This document shows positions 15,600 to 27,313 of a DNA stretch of 64,000 nucleotides, in pieces. The position numbers and the translations under genes are program-made. Source of the stretch: Pseudomonadota bacterium (GTDB lineage: Bacteria; Pseudomonadota; Alphaproteobacteria; Caulobacterales; Caulobacteraceae); contig JAKBBV010000006.1 of NCBI GenBank assembly GCA_021808285.1, positions 22,516-86,515 of the forward strand, read 5' to 3'. The notes under the pieces are model-generated. The model was not told the DNA's origin, ran no database searches, and saw only the letters and a list, made by a program, of their open reading frames with translations. The number at the start of each line of letters is the position of its first letter. The first letter of the stretch is position 1.

Positions 15600-18551
15600 T
15601 CAGCCCAGGGCTTGGCCCAAAAAAGCCTGCAATTCCTTGATATGGCGGCTCATCCGCCCCGCCGCCGTGGCCGCCGAGGCCGGGCGTCCGGCGTAGCGGG
15701 CGCGTTTGGCCGCCACGTCGAGCTTGGCCAGGGTCAGCTCCAGCCACGGGTCGACGAAAGTCCAGCCGCCCATATTCTTGGGCTCCTCCTGGCACCAGAC
15801 GAGCTCGGCGGCCCTGAACCGGGACAGCTCGACACTGAGCGACTTCATCGGCCAGGGATAAAATTGCTCCAGCCGCAGAAGATAGATGTCGTCGATCCCC
15901 CGCTTCTCGCGCTCTTCGAGGAGGTCATAATAGACCTTGCCCGAACATAGCACGACGCGCCGAATCTCCGCGTCAGGTTTCAGGACCACGCCGCCCCGCC
16001 CCGATTGGGCATCGTCGCGCAACACCCGATGGAAGGACGAGCCCTCGGCCATATCGGCGAGGCTCGACACAGCCTTCTTGTGGCGCAGCAGAGACTTGGG
16101 CGACATCAGGATCAGAGGTTTGCGGAACTCACGCAGCACCTGACGGCGAAGGATGTGAAAATAGTTGGCCGGCGTGGTGCAGTTGGCCACCTGTAGATTG
16201 TCCTCGGCGCAGAGCTGAAGGTAGCGCTCTAGACGGGCCGACGAGTGTTCCGGCCCCTGGCCTTCGTAGCCGTGAGGCAGAAGCATCACCAAACCTGACA
16301 TGCGCAGCCATTTGCGCTCGGCCGAGGAGACGAACTGATCCATCACCACCTGAGCGCCGTTGGCGAAGTCGCCATACTGCGCCTCCCAGAGAACCAGGGT
16401 TCCCGGGTCGGTGAGCGAGAAGCCGTATTCGAAGCCCAGGACAGCCTCTTCCGACAAGGCCGAGTCCAGAGCTTCAAAATGCGCCTGACCCGGGCGCAAA
16501 TGCTGCAAGGGCGTGTGGTGAGCCTCCGTCTCCTGGTCGATCAGGTCGCAATGGCGCTGGCTGAAGGTGCCGCGAACGCTGTCCTGACCGGAGAGACGGA
16601 CGGGATAGCCCTGATCGAGCAGAGTTGCGAAGGCCAGATGCTCAGCCGTCGCCCAGTCCAATCCCTCTCCAGCCTCGATCGCCCCTCGCCGGGCCTCGAC
16701 GATGCGGGCCACGGTTTTGTGGACATTGAAGCCTTCGGGGATGGCGGTGAAGGCGCGGCCGAGATCCAGGAGTTTCTGACGCGGAATCGCCGTCTCGCCG
16801 CGGCGCTCGTCGGATTTGGGCACGGCCAGGCCGGCCCACTTACCATCGAGCCAGTCGGCGCGATCCGCGTGCCAGTCCTTGCCCGCCTCGAACTCGACAT
16901 CCAGACGATCTGTGAACGCCTTGACCCAGGACTCCACCTGCTCTGAGGTGACCACGCCCTCCTCGATCAGGCGACGCGCGTAGATTTCGCGGGTCGAGGG
17001 ATGGTCCTTGATCGCCTTGTACATCAAGGGCTGGGTCATGGTGGGATCGTCGCCCTCATTATGACCGAAGCGGCGATAGCAGAACATGTCGATGACAACG
17101 TCCTTGCCGAACTCCTGGCGATATTCGACGGAGACGCGAGCGGCGAAGGTCACAGCCTCGGGATCATCGCCATTGACGTGAAATATCGGGGCTTCGACCA
17201 TCAGGGCGCTGTCGGACGGGTAGGGGCTGGTCCGGCTGTAGCGAGGGTTGGTGGTGAAGCCGATCTGATTGTTGACGATGACATGCACGCAACCGCCAGT
17301 GCGGTAGCCGCGGATTCCCATCAGATTGAAGCATTCGGCGACCACGCCCTGTCCGGCGAACGCCGCATCGCCGTGCATGAGCAGCGGCAGAACATGGCCC
17401 CGACCCGCGTCTCGGTTCTCACGCAAGGTGAAGGCCTGCTTGGCCCGCGCCTTGCCGAGCACAACAGGATTGACGATCTCCAGATGGCTGGGATTGGCGG
17501 TCAGCGACAGATGAACCGTGTTGCCGTCGAACGCGCGGTCGGACGAGGCGCCCAAGTGATACTTGACGTCGCCGGAGCCCTCAATGTCCTCGGGCACCGA
17601 GGACCCGCCCTGGAACTCGTGAAAGATCGCGCGATAGGGTTTGCCCATGACCGCCGCGAGCACGTTCAAGCGCCCCCTGTGCGGCATGCCGATGATGATG
17701 TCCTTGACCCCCAAGGCGCCGCCGCGCTTGATGATCTGCTCCAGCGCCGGAACGATCGCCTCGGCCCCGTCGAGGCCAAAGCGCTTGGTGCCGGGATAGC
17801 GGCGGGCCAGGAACCGCTCAAATCCCTCAGCTTCGATAAGCTTATGAAGGATCGCGATCTTGCCTTCCGGGGTGAAGCTGATCTCGTTGTCGCGGCCTTC
17901 GATGCGCTTCTGCAGCCAAGCCTTCTCCGCCGGGTCGGTGATGTGCATGTACTGCACGCCGACGCTGCCGCAGTAGGTGCGCCGCAAGATGGCCAAAATC
18001 TCCCTCAGGCTGGCGGTCTCGAGGCCCAGCACATAGTCGAGGAAGATCGGCCGATCGAAATCCGCCTCGGCGAATCCATAGGTGGAGGGGTCCAGCTCAG
18101 AGGCGTCGCCCTCAGTAACCGCTAGGCCCAAGGGGTCCAGATGCGCCTTGAGGTGGCCGCGCATGCGATAGGCGCGGATCATCATGATGGCGCGCAAGGA
18201 ATCCAGCGTCCGCGCCCGGATCTCGTCCTGGCTGGCCGCGGGCAACTGCTGGCGAACCCCCTGGGCGACCTTGGCGGCCATGGCGGGCCATAGGCCATCC
18301 AGCGCCGACAGCCACTCCGGACGAGGAGATGTGATCTGAACCTCCGGCGCCCAGCTTGGCGGAGACGCGGAGGCCTTCACCGCATCCGGACGATCGGCGA
18401 GCGAGGCGAAAAAGTCGCGCCAGGAGGGCTCAACCGAGCCAGGATCCGCGACCCAGCGAGCCTGAAGCGCCTCCACGAACTCGGCATTGGCCCCGTAGAG
18501 GAAGGCGGTCTCCGCCAGAATGTCGTTCAACCGTCCCGAATCGTCGGCCAT
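15600..18551 (-). CDS. sucA: 2-oxoglutarate dehydrogenase E1 component
   Basis: Thiamine-diphosphate enzyme that decarboxylates 2-oxoglutarate and transfers the succinyl group to SucB. The 983-aa length is normal for alphaproteobacterial E1o. Visible blocks are an N-terminal E2-binding helix (FLYGANAEFVEALQARW), IIIGMPHRGRLNVLAAVMGKP, the TPP motif beginning GDAAFAGQG and ending VNNQIGFTT, and a transketolase C-terminal domain with LLPHGYEGQGPEHSSAR. First gene of the sucA-sucB-lpd run; 147 bp upstream separates it from the DUF2076 gene, room for its own promoter. Confidence 0.96.
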   Translation of the reverse strand: MADDSGRLNDILAETAFLYGANAEFVEALQARWVADPGSVEPSWRDFFASLADRPDAVKASASPPSWAPEVQITSPRPEWLSALDGLWPAMAAKVAQGVRQQLPAASQDEIRARTLDSLRAIMMIRAYRMRGHLKAHLDPLGLAVTEGDASELDPSTYGFAEADFDRPIFLDYVLGLETASLREILAILRRTYCGSVGVQYMHITDPAEKAWLQKRIEGRDNEISFTPEGKIAILHKLIEAEGFERFLARRYPGTKRFGLDGAEAIVPALEQIIKRGGALGVKDIIIGMPHRGRLNVLAAVMGKPYRAIFHEFQGGSSVPEDIEGSGDVKYHLGASSDRAFDGNTVHLSLTANPSHLEIVNPVVLGKARAKQAFTLRENRDAGRGHVLPLLMHGDAAFAGQGVVAECFNLMGIRGYRTGGCVHVIVNNQIGFTTNPRYSRTSPYPSDSALMVEAPIFHVNGDDPEAVTFAARVSVEYRQEFGKDVVIDMFCYRRFGHNEGDDPTMTQPLMYKAIKDHPSTREIYARRLIEEGVVTSEQVESWVKAFTDRLDVEFEAGKDWHADRADWLDGKWAGLAVPKSDERRGETAIPRQKLLDLGRAFTAIPEGFNVHKTVARIVEARRGAIEAGEGLDWATAEHLAFATLLDQGYPVRLSGQDSVRGTFSQRHCDLIDQETEAHHTPLQHLRPGQAHFEALDSALSEEAVLGFEYGFSLTDPGTLVLWEAQYGDFANGAQVVMDQFVSSAERKWLRMSGLVMLLPHGYEGQGPEHSSARLERYLQLCAEDNLQVANCTTPANYFHILRRQVLREFRKPLILMSPKSLLRHKKAVSSLADMAEGSSFHRVLRDDAQSGRGGVVLKPDAEIRRVVLCSGKVYYDLLEEREKRGIDDIYLLRLEQFYPWPMKSLSVELSRFRAAELVWCQEEPKNMGGWTFVDPWLELTLAKLDVAAKRARYAGRPASAATAAGRMSRHIKELQAFLGQALG

Positions 18552-18698
18552 CTGTCTTGTCCTGCGGGAGCCCGGGGCGCGAGCCCGAGGCTTGTTAGCT
18601 CAAGCTCACCCTGCGATGAACCCTTCCCGTGAATGGGGCGTCAAAATACCCCACCCATCGTCTGAGATGGCGCGGTTCGCATCTCTTCGTGGCGAAAA

Positions 18699-19298
18699 TC
18701 AGTTGCCGTAGGATCCGCCGCCGAAATCTCCACCGCCGAATCCGGCGCCCTGGCCCTGATCGTCGTAATAATTATTCTCGACGATCTCCGTGGGACCGCC
18801 GCCAAAGCCCCCGAACCCGCGCCCGCCCCCAAACAGGCTGGACACCCCGCTGAACAGCAAATCACCCGCCGCCACGCCGGCGGCCATGGTCCCGACATTT
18901 CGCAGGAAACTTCCCAGGCCGCCGCCGCTCTGAAACGGCCCCGGTCCATAGTAGGGCGGTGAGGCCGGGGGCGGTGAAGGCGGGGGCGTCGACGCGGCGG
19001 CATACTGATCCGGGGCCGCAGCTTGGGCCCAGGGACTGGCTCCGGTGAGAAACCTCGGGGCCGGGGCGGCGCCCTGGAGGCGGTTCAACTCAGCCTCAAG
19101 CTGGGCCACGCGATCCTGAGCCGCGTGCAGCGCCTGGTCCGAGAGGATGGCGTGCTGGACGAGCACATAGGCGGCGTCAGGCGCAGTGCGCAGAGTCTGA
19201 AGGATCATCGACTCCGCCTCCGCGTCCTTAGGCCCCGGCCTTGTGAGAGCCAGGTCCTGAAGGAAGCGCTGGAGCAGATTCTGTTCGTCGGCCGTCAT
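18699..19298 (-). CDS. DUF2076 family protein
   Basis: A 199-aa protein matching DUF2076: an N-terminal helical block MTADEQNLLQRFLQDLAL and YVLVQHAILSDQALHAAQ with a following coiled coil (RVAQLEAELNRLQG), then a low-complexity Pro/Gly-rich middle and a C-terminal Gly-rich tail. The tail has an acidic/aromatic patch (ENNYYDD) and GFGG/DFGGGS repeats. DUF2076 proteins are called periplasmic ligand-binding sensors in databases, but no signal peptide is visible here and function is not established. It sits between sucD and sucA on the same strand, breaking the TCA gene run. Confidence 0.75.
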   Translation of the reverse strand: MTADEQNLLQRFLQDLALTRPGPKDAEAESMILQTLRTAPDAAYVLVQHAILSDQALHAAQDRVAQLEAELNRLQGAAPAPRFLTGASPWAQAAAPDQYAAASTPPPSPPPASPPYYGPGPFQSGGGLGSFLRNVGTMAAGVAAGDLLFSGVSSLFGGGRGFGGFGGGPTEIVENNYYDDQGQGAGFGGGDFGGGSYGN

Positions 19299-19399
19299 GG
19301 GATTTTCCTTGGAGACATCCGTCCCTTCGCCAACCCGCCCTTCATGTGGTGAGCCGAGCCCGAAGCGTCCAGAGGCCCCCCCTCGCCCCGTTAGCCCCG

Positions 19400-20275
19400 T
19401 TAGCCCTTGAGCACATCCACCAGCGTATGGCCGAGCGCGGCGGGCGATGGAGAGACGCGGATGCCAGCCGCCTCCATGGCCGCGATCTTGTCTTCAGCCC
19501 CGCCCCGTCCTCCGGAGATGATCGCCCCCGCATGACCCATGCGTCGGCCCGGCGGGGCGGTGCGCCCGGCTATGAAGCCGACCATGGGTTTTTTGACCTT
19601 GGAATGGCGGATGAAATCGGCCGCATCCTCCTCCGCCGAGCCGCCGATTTCGCCGATCATGATGATCGATTGAGTTTGCGGGTCAGCCAGGAACATCTCC
19701 AGGATGTCGATGAACTCCGTGCCCTTGACCGGATCGCCGCCGATGCCCACCGCCGTGGTCTGGCCGAGCCCCGCCTGACTGGTCTGAAACACAGCTTCGT
19801 AGGTCAGGGTTCCGGAGCGCGAGACCACGCCCACCGAACCCTTGCGGAAGATGCTGCCGGGCATGATGCCGATCTTGCACGCCTCAGGGGTCAAGACGCC
19901 GGGGCAATTGGGGCCGATCAGCCGGGATTTGGACCCCGACAAGGCGCGCTTGACGGCCACCATGTCGGCGACCGGAATGCCTTCGGTGATGCAGATGATG
20001 AGGGGAATCTCGGCGTCAATCGCCTCCAGGATCGAATCGGCGGCGAAGGGCGGCGGCACATAGATCACCGAAGCGTCCGGCCGGGTCGCCTCGACCGCCT
20101 CGGCCACAGTGTCATAGACCGGAAGGCCCAGATGCGTGGTCCCCCCTTTGCCCGGAGTGACGCCGCCCACCATCCTGGTGCCGTAGGCGATCGCCTGCTC
20201 GGTATGGAAGGAGCCCTGGGCGCCGGTGAGGCCCTGACAGATGACGCGGGTGTCGGGGCCGATCAGGATGGACAT
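19400..20275 (-). CDS. sucD: Succinyl-CoA synthetase alpha subunit
   Basis: Alpha subunit of ADP/GDP-forming succinyl-CoA ligase. The 291-aa protein has an N-terminal CoA-binding Rossmann domain ([20 protein letters not shown]) and a phospho-histidine at about 248 ([10 protein letters not shown]) in the ligase domain; the region [22 protein letters not shown] is typical. It pairs with sucC, but a small secreted-protein gene lies between the two, 52 bp upstream of sucD and 46 bp downstream of sucC. Confidence 0.96.
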   Translation of the reverse strand: MSILIGPDTRVICQGLTGAQGSFHTEQAIAYGTRMVGGVTPGKGGTTHLGLPVYDTVAEAVEATRPDASVIYVPPPFAADSILEAIDAEIPLIICITEGIPVADMVAVKRALSGSKSRLIGPNCPGVLTPEACKIGIMPGSIFRKGSVGVVSRSGTLTYEAVFQTSQAGLGQTTAVGIGGDPVKGTEFIDILEMFLADPQTQSIIMIGEIGGSAEEDAADFIRHSKVKKPMVGFIAGRTAPPGRRMGHAGAIISGGRGGAEDKIAAMEAAGIRVSPSPAALGHTLVDVLKG

Positions 20276-20327
20276 GCGGACGTGCCTTCGGACGAGTGAG
20301 AACGGGCGGTCGGATCGGTTGCGGAGA

Positions 20328-20882
20328 CTATTTCTTGATTTTCAGCAGTTCGATGAAGGCGCCCTTCCCGGACCCTGAATTGCTGATTGTGAGGATATAA
20401 AGACCGTCGCCGCCAGCGACCTCGTCCATGCTCTGACCGGCAACGAGGGCCTTGGGCGCGGTGAGCGGCCCGGAGAACTGGAAGGTGGTCTTGGAGGCCG
20501 TGGACTGGGCCGAGGCCACGCCGATCTTGGCGCTGACGGCCGCCGTCACAGCGGCCAGATTGGCCTGACTCGCCTGAAGTTGGCACTCAGAGGCCGTGAT
20601 CGGCCCCTTGGCGCCGGTCCAAGTGTAGAGCGTATAGGCGTTGTCGACCCCCTTCTTGGTCCGGGTGTCGCTGGCGCTGACGGTAAACCCCGAGATCGGC
20701 TGGCCCGCCATACCGCCCTTGGACCAGCCGGCCTTGTCCGCGGCCGCGACGACGGAGGCGGGAGCGGCGTCGCCCACCATACAGGTCTCCTGAAAGGCGT
20801 CGAAGGCGGGATCGGCCAGGGCGGCCGAAGCGGCCAGGGCGGCAAAGGCGCCGAAGGCGGCGGCGAGGCGATGAGCAGTCAA
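20328..20882 (-). CDS. Secreted protein of unknown function between sucC and sucD
   Basis: A 184-aa precursor starting at a TTG (20882) with a strong ribosome site (AAGGGGA) six bases before it. The signal peptide [20 protein letters not shown] ends in a likely cleavage after ALA, before [11 protein letters not shown]. An upstream in-frame ATG would add 38 non-signal-like residues. The mature protein has two cysteines (ETCMVGD, ECQLQ) about 90 residues apart, which could form a disulphide. I recognise no family. Placement inside the sucCD pair implies cotranscription with TCA genes, though the periplasmic location argues against a catalytic role there. Confidence 0.65.
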   Translation of the reverse strand: MTAHRLAAAFGAFAALAASAALADPAFDAFQETCMVGDAAPASVVAAADKAGWSKGGMAGQPISGFTVSASDTRTKKGVDNAYTLYTWTGAKGPITASECQLQASQANLAAVTAAVSAKIGVASAQSTASKTTFQFSGPLTAPKALVAGQSMDEVAGGDGLYILTISNSGSGKGAFIELLKIKK

Positions 20883-20928
20883 GGTGGTTCCCCTTGCGTC
20901 TAGCGTCGGATCTGGTTGCGGGTCTTGA

Positions 20929-22095
20929 TCAGGCCGCCCGTACGGCCTTGACGATTTTTTCGGCGCCATCGGCAAGGTCGTTGGCCGCGATGACATTGAG
21001 CCCGCTCTTGGTCAGGATCGCCTTGCCGAGCTCCACATTGGTGCCTTCGAGCCGCACCACGAGCGGGACCTGCAGCCCCACCTCCTTGACCGCGGCCACC
21101 ACACCCTCGGCGATGATATCGCAGCGCATGATGCCCCCGAAGATATTGACCAGAATGCCTTTCACATTCGGGTCGGCGGTGATGATCTTGAATGCCGCGG
21201 TCACCTTTTCCTTCGAGGCGCCGCCGCCCACATCGAGAAAATTGGCCGGCTCGGCGCCGTAGAGCTTGATGATGTCCATGGTCGCCATGGCCAGACCGGC
21301 CCCATTGACCATGCAGCCGATCTCACCGTCCAGGGCGATATAGGACAGGTCGTGCTTGGAGGCCTCGATCTCCTTGGGATCTTCCTCGTCGGTATCGCGC
21401 AGGGCGACCACGTCAGGATGTCGATAAAGTGCGTTGTCGTCGAATCCCACCTTGGCGTCGAGCACCACGAGCTTTCCCGCGCCGGTGACGATCAGGGGAT
21501 TGATCTCCAAAAGGCTCATATCTTCGCCCTTGAACGCGGCGTAGAGGGCCGGGAGCAGGGTGCGCATCTGCTTGGCCGCGGCTCCTGTCAGACCAAGAGC
21601 CTTGGCCAGGTTAGCGGCATGGTGAGGCCAGGGACCCGTGGCGGGGTCGATGGCGAAGGTCAGGATCTTCTCGGGCGTTCTATGCGCGACATCCTCGATA
21701 TCCATGCCCCCTTCGGTGGAGGCCACCACGGCGATGCGGCTGCTCTCCCGATCCACCAGCAGCGAAAGGTAGAGCTCGCGGGCGATATCGGCCCCCTCCT
21801 CGACATAGAGCCGTCGCACCTTGCGGCCGTGGGGCCCGGTCTGGTGCGTGATCAGAGTCATTCCCAGCATCTGGCCGGCGATCTGACGCACCTCGTCGAT
21901 GGATCGGGCGAGCTTCACGCCGCCCCCCTTTCCGCGGCCCCCGGCATGGATCTGCGCCTTCACCACCCAGACAGGTCCGCCCAGACGCTCCGCCGCCGCT
22001 ACAGCCTCCTCCAGGCTGAACGCCGGCTCGCCGCGCGGAACGGGCGCGCCATATTTCGCCAGCACGGCCTTGGCCTGGTATTCGTGGATGTTCAT
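20929..22095 (-). CDS. sucC: Succinyl-CoA synthetase beta subunit
   Basis: Beta subunit of succinyl-CoA ligase, with an ATP-grasp nucleotide-binding domain and a ligase-CoA domain. The 388-aa protein has normal length. Family blocks are the start [43 protein letters not shown], the Gly-rich [24 protein letters not shown] and [17 protein letters not shown]. The first succinyl-CoA synthetase gene of the block, with 171 bp upstream before the GH18-CE4-GT2 fusion ends; it may have its own promoter there. Confidence 0.96.
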   Translation of the reverse strand: MNIHEYQAKAVLAKYGAPVPRGEPAFSLEEAVAAAERLGGPVWVVKAQIHAGGRGKGGGVKLARSIDEVRQIAGQMLGMTLITHQTGPHGRKVRRLYVEEGADIARELYLSLLVDRESSRIAVVASTEGGMDIEDVAHRTPEKILTFAIDPATGPWPHHAANLAKALGLTGAAAKQMRTLLPALYAAFKGEDMSLLEINPLIVTGAGKLVVLDAKVGFDDNALYRHPDVVALRDTDEEDPKEIEASKHDLSYIALDGEIGCMVNGAGLAMATMDIIKLYGAEPANFLDVGGGASKEKVTAAFKIITADPNVKGILVNIFGGIMRCDIIAEGVVAAVKEVGLQVPLVVRLEGTNVELGKAILTKSGLNVIAANDLADGAEKIVKAVRAA

Positions 22096-22266
22096 GGAGG
22101 CGAGGTCCTCATCCGGTCTTTGGCGCCGATATCGCGCCGCTTATAGGGAGCGGGAACCCGACAAGGCAACCGTGCGCGAGGCCTTCCCACGCGGCAATCC
22201 TGAGCCTCCAGCCCCGATCGGCGGAATCCCTAGACCCTTCCGACCGTTCGCCCGAAACGCGATGTC

Positions 22267-25200
22267 TCAGGCGGCCTTACCCATCACAGCCGTGGCGCGG
22301 CGCTCCAGCTTGCCCCAGCCCACGCGATAGCCGCGGATGGCCGTGAGCACGGATTTGACGACCACATAGTACATCAACTGACGGTAGCCGAAGCGCTGAG
22401 CCGGAAGCCGGACGAGGTCCCCCCACGGCGCCCTTCGCTCCAGGGCCATGCCTAGAGCGGCGGCCGAAAGATCGAGGAAGATGAACGCCGCCCAGTAGAA
22501 CACCGAGCGGAGGAAGTCGTCCGGCGACCACTCCACGGGGTGGAAGTAGCGACCATAGATCGCCCAGCCGAGTGAGGACACGATGGCCAGATCGACTAGC
22601 GGCGCGGCCACCGTCAGAAAGATCTGAAACAGCCAGATCTGAGGCAGAGCGACGAACCCAAGGATGGGCCGCTTGGGATTGAACAGACCGGCCCGATGTT
22701 TCCAGAGGCACTGCAGCGTGCCGAACGACCAGCGAAAGCGCTGATTGAGCAGTCCCCGCACCGTATCCGGCGCTTCGGTGTAGGCGCGCGCTGACGAGTC
22801 GAACTCGACGGTCCAGCCGGCGCGCTGAACGGCCAGGGTGAGGTCCTGGTCCTCCGCCAGAGTATCGGAAGGAAAGCCCTTCAACTCCTCCAGGACCGTG
22901 CGTCGCCAGGCCCCCACCGCGCCCGGCACGACAGTGACCGCTCCCAAAGCCGCCAGGGCGCGACGCTCCAAATTCTGGGCCGTCACATATTCCAGCGCCT
23001 GCCAACGGGTGATCAGATTCAGGCGGTTGCCGACAATGGCGTTTCCCGCCACGGCGCCCACACGCGGATCGACGAACCAGCGGGCCAGCTTGCCCAGGGT
23101 TTCGGGCGGGAAAAGGGTGTCGGCATCCAGGGCGACGATGATCTCTCCCCGGGCCTGAGCGAGCCCACGGTTGAGGGCCCGCGCCTTTCCGCCGTTCTCG
23201 AATGACAGGAGGGTCACGCGAGGCTCGTCGGCGAAGGCCTCGCGCACCACGCGGGCCGTGCCGTCCTTGGAGCCGTCGTCCAGCACCAGCACCTCGATCC
23301 GGCGCCATTGGGAGGCGAGGATGCGGCTGACCGAGGGCACAATCACCTTCTCCTCGTTGAAGCAGGGTATGAGGACGGTGATGAGTGGGCCCGACTGCGG
23401 ATCGACATCGCGGGGCTCCCGGAAAGGTTCGCGGACCCGGTGAACCAGGGCCAGGACGGCCAGAAACACCAACCGCGCCAGTCCCAGAACGATGGCCGTC
23501 GTAAACAGGGCCTGCAGGATGTCGTTCACATATCGGAAGAAGCCGAATCCGAGGCGATCTAGGAAAAGCGAGAAGCTGGAGCGAGACGTAAGAGGCAAGG
23601 CATCCTGACGACTCATTCCCGCGAGTTGATCCACCGTGACGATCTTGTATCCAGCGGCCTGGAGGGCGTCGATGAGATGGGGCAAGGCCTCAACCGTCCG
23701 ACTGCGATCGCCCCCCGCATCGTGCAGAAGGACGACCTGGCCCGCGTGTTCGCCGGTCGTCTGCAGACCCGCCAAGGTGCGCTGGACAATGAGGTTGGGG
23801 TCGGGCTTTTTCCAGTCGTCGGGGTCGATGCGCAGTCCGACGATCAGATAGCCGAGCTTCTGCGCCACGATCAGGGGATCGACCTCCCCGGGCGTGGACG
23901 GCTCGGCGTCGCCGAAATAGGGCGGCCGGAAGAGCCGCATCGAGCGCCCGGTCAGGACCTGGAACAGTCTCTGGGTCGTGTTGATCTCAAGATCGGTCTG
24001 GGCCAGGGGCGTGACGCCGATATTGGGGTGGGTCCAGGTGTGGTTGCCGACCATATCCCCGTCGCGAATCTCGCGTTGAACAAGGTCGGGGCGCGCCTGC
24101 ATGTTCTGACCGATGACGAAGAACGTCGCATTGACGTGCTTCTGCTCCAGAATGCTGAGGATCTTGGGCGTCCAGCGGCCGTCGGGACCGTCATCGAAGG
24201 TCAGGGCCACCCAGCCCGGATGGGCGCCATAGCGATCAATGACATAGGAGGTCGGCATGACCTTGTAAGTTTCGGCCGAGATCAATCCCGTCTGACGATC
24301 GACCCCGATGGCGCGCTGTCCCGCCTTGGGCGAGGCGTCCACGTGGAGGATCTCACCCGTGCCGTCGAAATCCACGCCCACGCTCGGCGCCACGGTCTCC
24401 AGACCGTCGGGCCGGGCGACGCCGAAGGGCTGGCGCAGGTAATTCCAGACCGAGGGGTCTTCCGCCCCCATCCGCCACAGCGCGTAGCCCTCGGGCCGAT
24501 AGGCGTCGGTGACCTTGAGCTCGTTGAAGAATGTGGCGACATCGAGGAACCAGACGGCGTGGTTGCGCCCATCATCATCCACATAGCCGAAGGTCGGATT
24601 AAGGGTGGTCTCATCAAGGCTCACCTGGGCGCTGGCGTCATGGGCGATCTGGGTGGCGTCATAGAAGGTCACGGCATGGGCGCTGGCCGGGCCCTTGGCG
24701 TCGGCGACGGTCCAGTCATAACCATGGGCGCCCAGGGCGACGACGGTGTGGGAGGGATTGAGCTCGCGCATGTCCGCGGCGAGCGTCCTCTCATACCAAT
24801 CCTGTCCCGTGACCGCGCCGGGCGCACCGCCGCCCCAGTGCTGATCATAAGCCATGAGCACGACCGTGTCGGTGACCTGTCCGAGCCGGCGCATGGGCCA
24901 GGAGTCATCTCCAAACGGCGTCGCTACCCAGACTTCCCGACCGATCGGCTTGAGGGCGGCGCGGGCGGCGGCGAGGAAGGCGGGATAACGCGCCAGAGCC
25001 TGGGTCGAAAGGCCCTCCAGATCGAACACATAGCCCGCCCAGCCACGCTGCTTGGCCAGCACCGTGAGTTGCTGGATCAGGGTCTTTTCGCCGGCCGGAT
25101 TGAGCAGCAATGAGTCGGCGAGCGCCGAATTGGGCGAGCCGTTGACGCCATTATGAACCATGGGCAGGACTGAAGGCGGGGCCTTGGCCTGGGCGATCAA

Positions 25201-25626
25201 GGCCTCTGCGACAGGGTCATTGGTGACTGAGAACGTTCCGGGACGGGCGCCCAGAAGCACCCATTGGGGCGATACGACGTCGAGCTGATTGACGTGCCGG
25301 CGCAGGGAGACGCGCGAGCTCTCGTCCCAGCTCACATAAAAGCCCACGGACAGAGGCCTTGACGGCGCGCCGCGCTCCGCCTTGGCCGGGCGCGGGACCT
25401 GGCGCCAGGTCTCCGGCCGGCGAAAGCGCCTGATCGAGGTTTCCTGGTGCAAGGCCTGGAGGACCCTGGGGTCCTTCAGGGTCACTTGCGGCAGCGTAGG
25501 GGCGAAAGCCAGGGTGGCGAAAAACGCGGCCACCACCAAGGCCGCGAGGGAGATAATGAGGCCCACGCCCAAATTGGCGCGACGCGCGCGTCGGCCCGTC
25601 GGGTCGTGAAAAACGAATTCGTCCAT
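22267..25626 (-). CDS. Trifunctional GH18-like / polysaccharide deacetylase / GT2 membrane protein
   Basis: A 1119-aa envelope protein. After a short cytosolic N-terminus and one membrane helix (about 20-42) comes a GH18-like domain (about 90-400) with the acidic pair D202/E204 in GYVFDLEG. Next is a CE4 polysaccharide-deacetylase domain (about 470-670) with metal/catalytic FDDGPD (477-482) and H529/H533 (NHTWTH). A second helix (about 705-728) leads to a family-2 glycosyltransferase (about 747-1000) with DAD at 834-836, EDQD at 925-928 and QRFRW at 962-966, then several C-terminal helices. The layout implies synthesis and export of a beta-linked amino-sugar polymer with deacetylation and trimming outside, as in PgaC/PgaB-type systems; the product itself is unknown. 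It sits between mdh and sucC. Confidence 0.85.
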   Translation of the reverse strand: MDEFVFHDPTGRRARRANLGVGLIISLAALVVAAFFATLAFAPTLPQVTLKDPRVLQALHQETSIRRFRRPETWRQVPRPAKAERGAPSRPLSVGFYVSWDESSRVSLRRHVNQLDVVSPQWVLLGARPGTFSVTNDPVAEALIAQAKAPPSVLPMVHNGVNGSPNSALADSLLLNPAGEKTLIQQLTVLAKQRGWAGYVFDLEGLSTQALARYPAFLAAARAALKPIGREVWVATPFGDDSWPMRRLGQVTDTVVLMAYDQHWGGGAPGAVTGQDWYERTLAADMRELNPSHTVVALGAHGYDWTVADAKGPASAHAVTFYDATQIAHDASAQVSLDETTLNPTFGYVDDDGRNHAVWFLDVATFFNELKVTDAYRPEGYALWRMGAEDPSVWNYLRQPFGVARPDGLETVAPSVGVDFDGTGEILHVDASPKAGQRAIGVDRQTGLISAETYKVMPTSYVIDRYGAHPGWVALTFDDGPDGRWTPKILSILEQKHVNATFFVIGQNMQARPDLVQREIRDGDMVGNHTWTHPNIGVTPLAQTDLEINTTQRLFQVLTGRSMRLFRPPYFGDAEPSTPGEVDPLIVAQKLGYLIVGLRIDPDDWKKPDPNLIVQRTLAGLQTTGEHAGQVVLLHDAGGDRSRTVEALPHLIDALQAAGYKIVTVDQLAGMSRQDALPLTSRSSFSLFLDRLGFGFFRYVNDILQALFTTAIVLGLARLVFLAVLALVHRVREPFREPRDVDPQSGPLITVLIPCFNEEKVIVPSVSRILASQWRRIEVLVLDDGSKDGTARVVREAFADEPRVTLLSFENGGKARALNRGLAQARGEIIVALDADTLFPPETLGKLARWFVDPRVGAVAGNAIVGNRLNLITRWQALEYVTAQNLERRALAALGAVTVVPGAVGAWRRTVLEELKGFPSDTLAEDQDLTLAVQRAGWTVEFDSSARAYTEAPDTVRGLLNQRFRWSFGTLQCLWKHRAGLFNPKRPILGFVALPQIWLFQIFLTVAAPLVDLAIVSSLGWAIYGRYFHPVEWSPDDFLRSVFYWAAFIFLDLSAAALGMALERRAPWGDLVRLPAQRFGYRQLMYYVVVKSVLTAIRGYRVGWGKLERRATAVMGKAA

Positions 25627-25776
25627 GAACCGCGACGGCGTCCCTTATGCGTCGGCGACCACCCCTCGTCGCAAGCGAACCGGACAATGGCGCAAGGCGC
25701 GACTCTGCGCAAAGCCAAAGCCGCCCGCCAATGGACGCGACCGACGTCCCTCTAAACGCGGCGATGCCGGAATCGT

Positions 25777-27309
<1,533 letters not shown>

Positions 27310-27313
<4 letters not shown>

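Noticed and set aside
17001..18125. Long plus-strand frame opposite sucA
   Set aside because: Antisense shadow of a well-conserved enzyme gene; no ribosome site or recognisable protein.
18601..18698. Short dyads between DUF2076 and sucA, considered as a terminator
   Set aside because: Stems are 5 bp with no T run on the transcribed strand.
23626..25113. Long open frame on the plus strand opposite the GH18-CE4-GT2 gene
   Set aside because: It is the antisense of a gene with clear catalytic motifs; high GC makes stop codons rare in shadow frames, and no family resemblance is seen.
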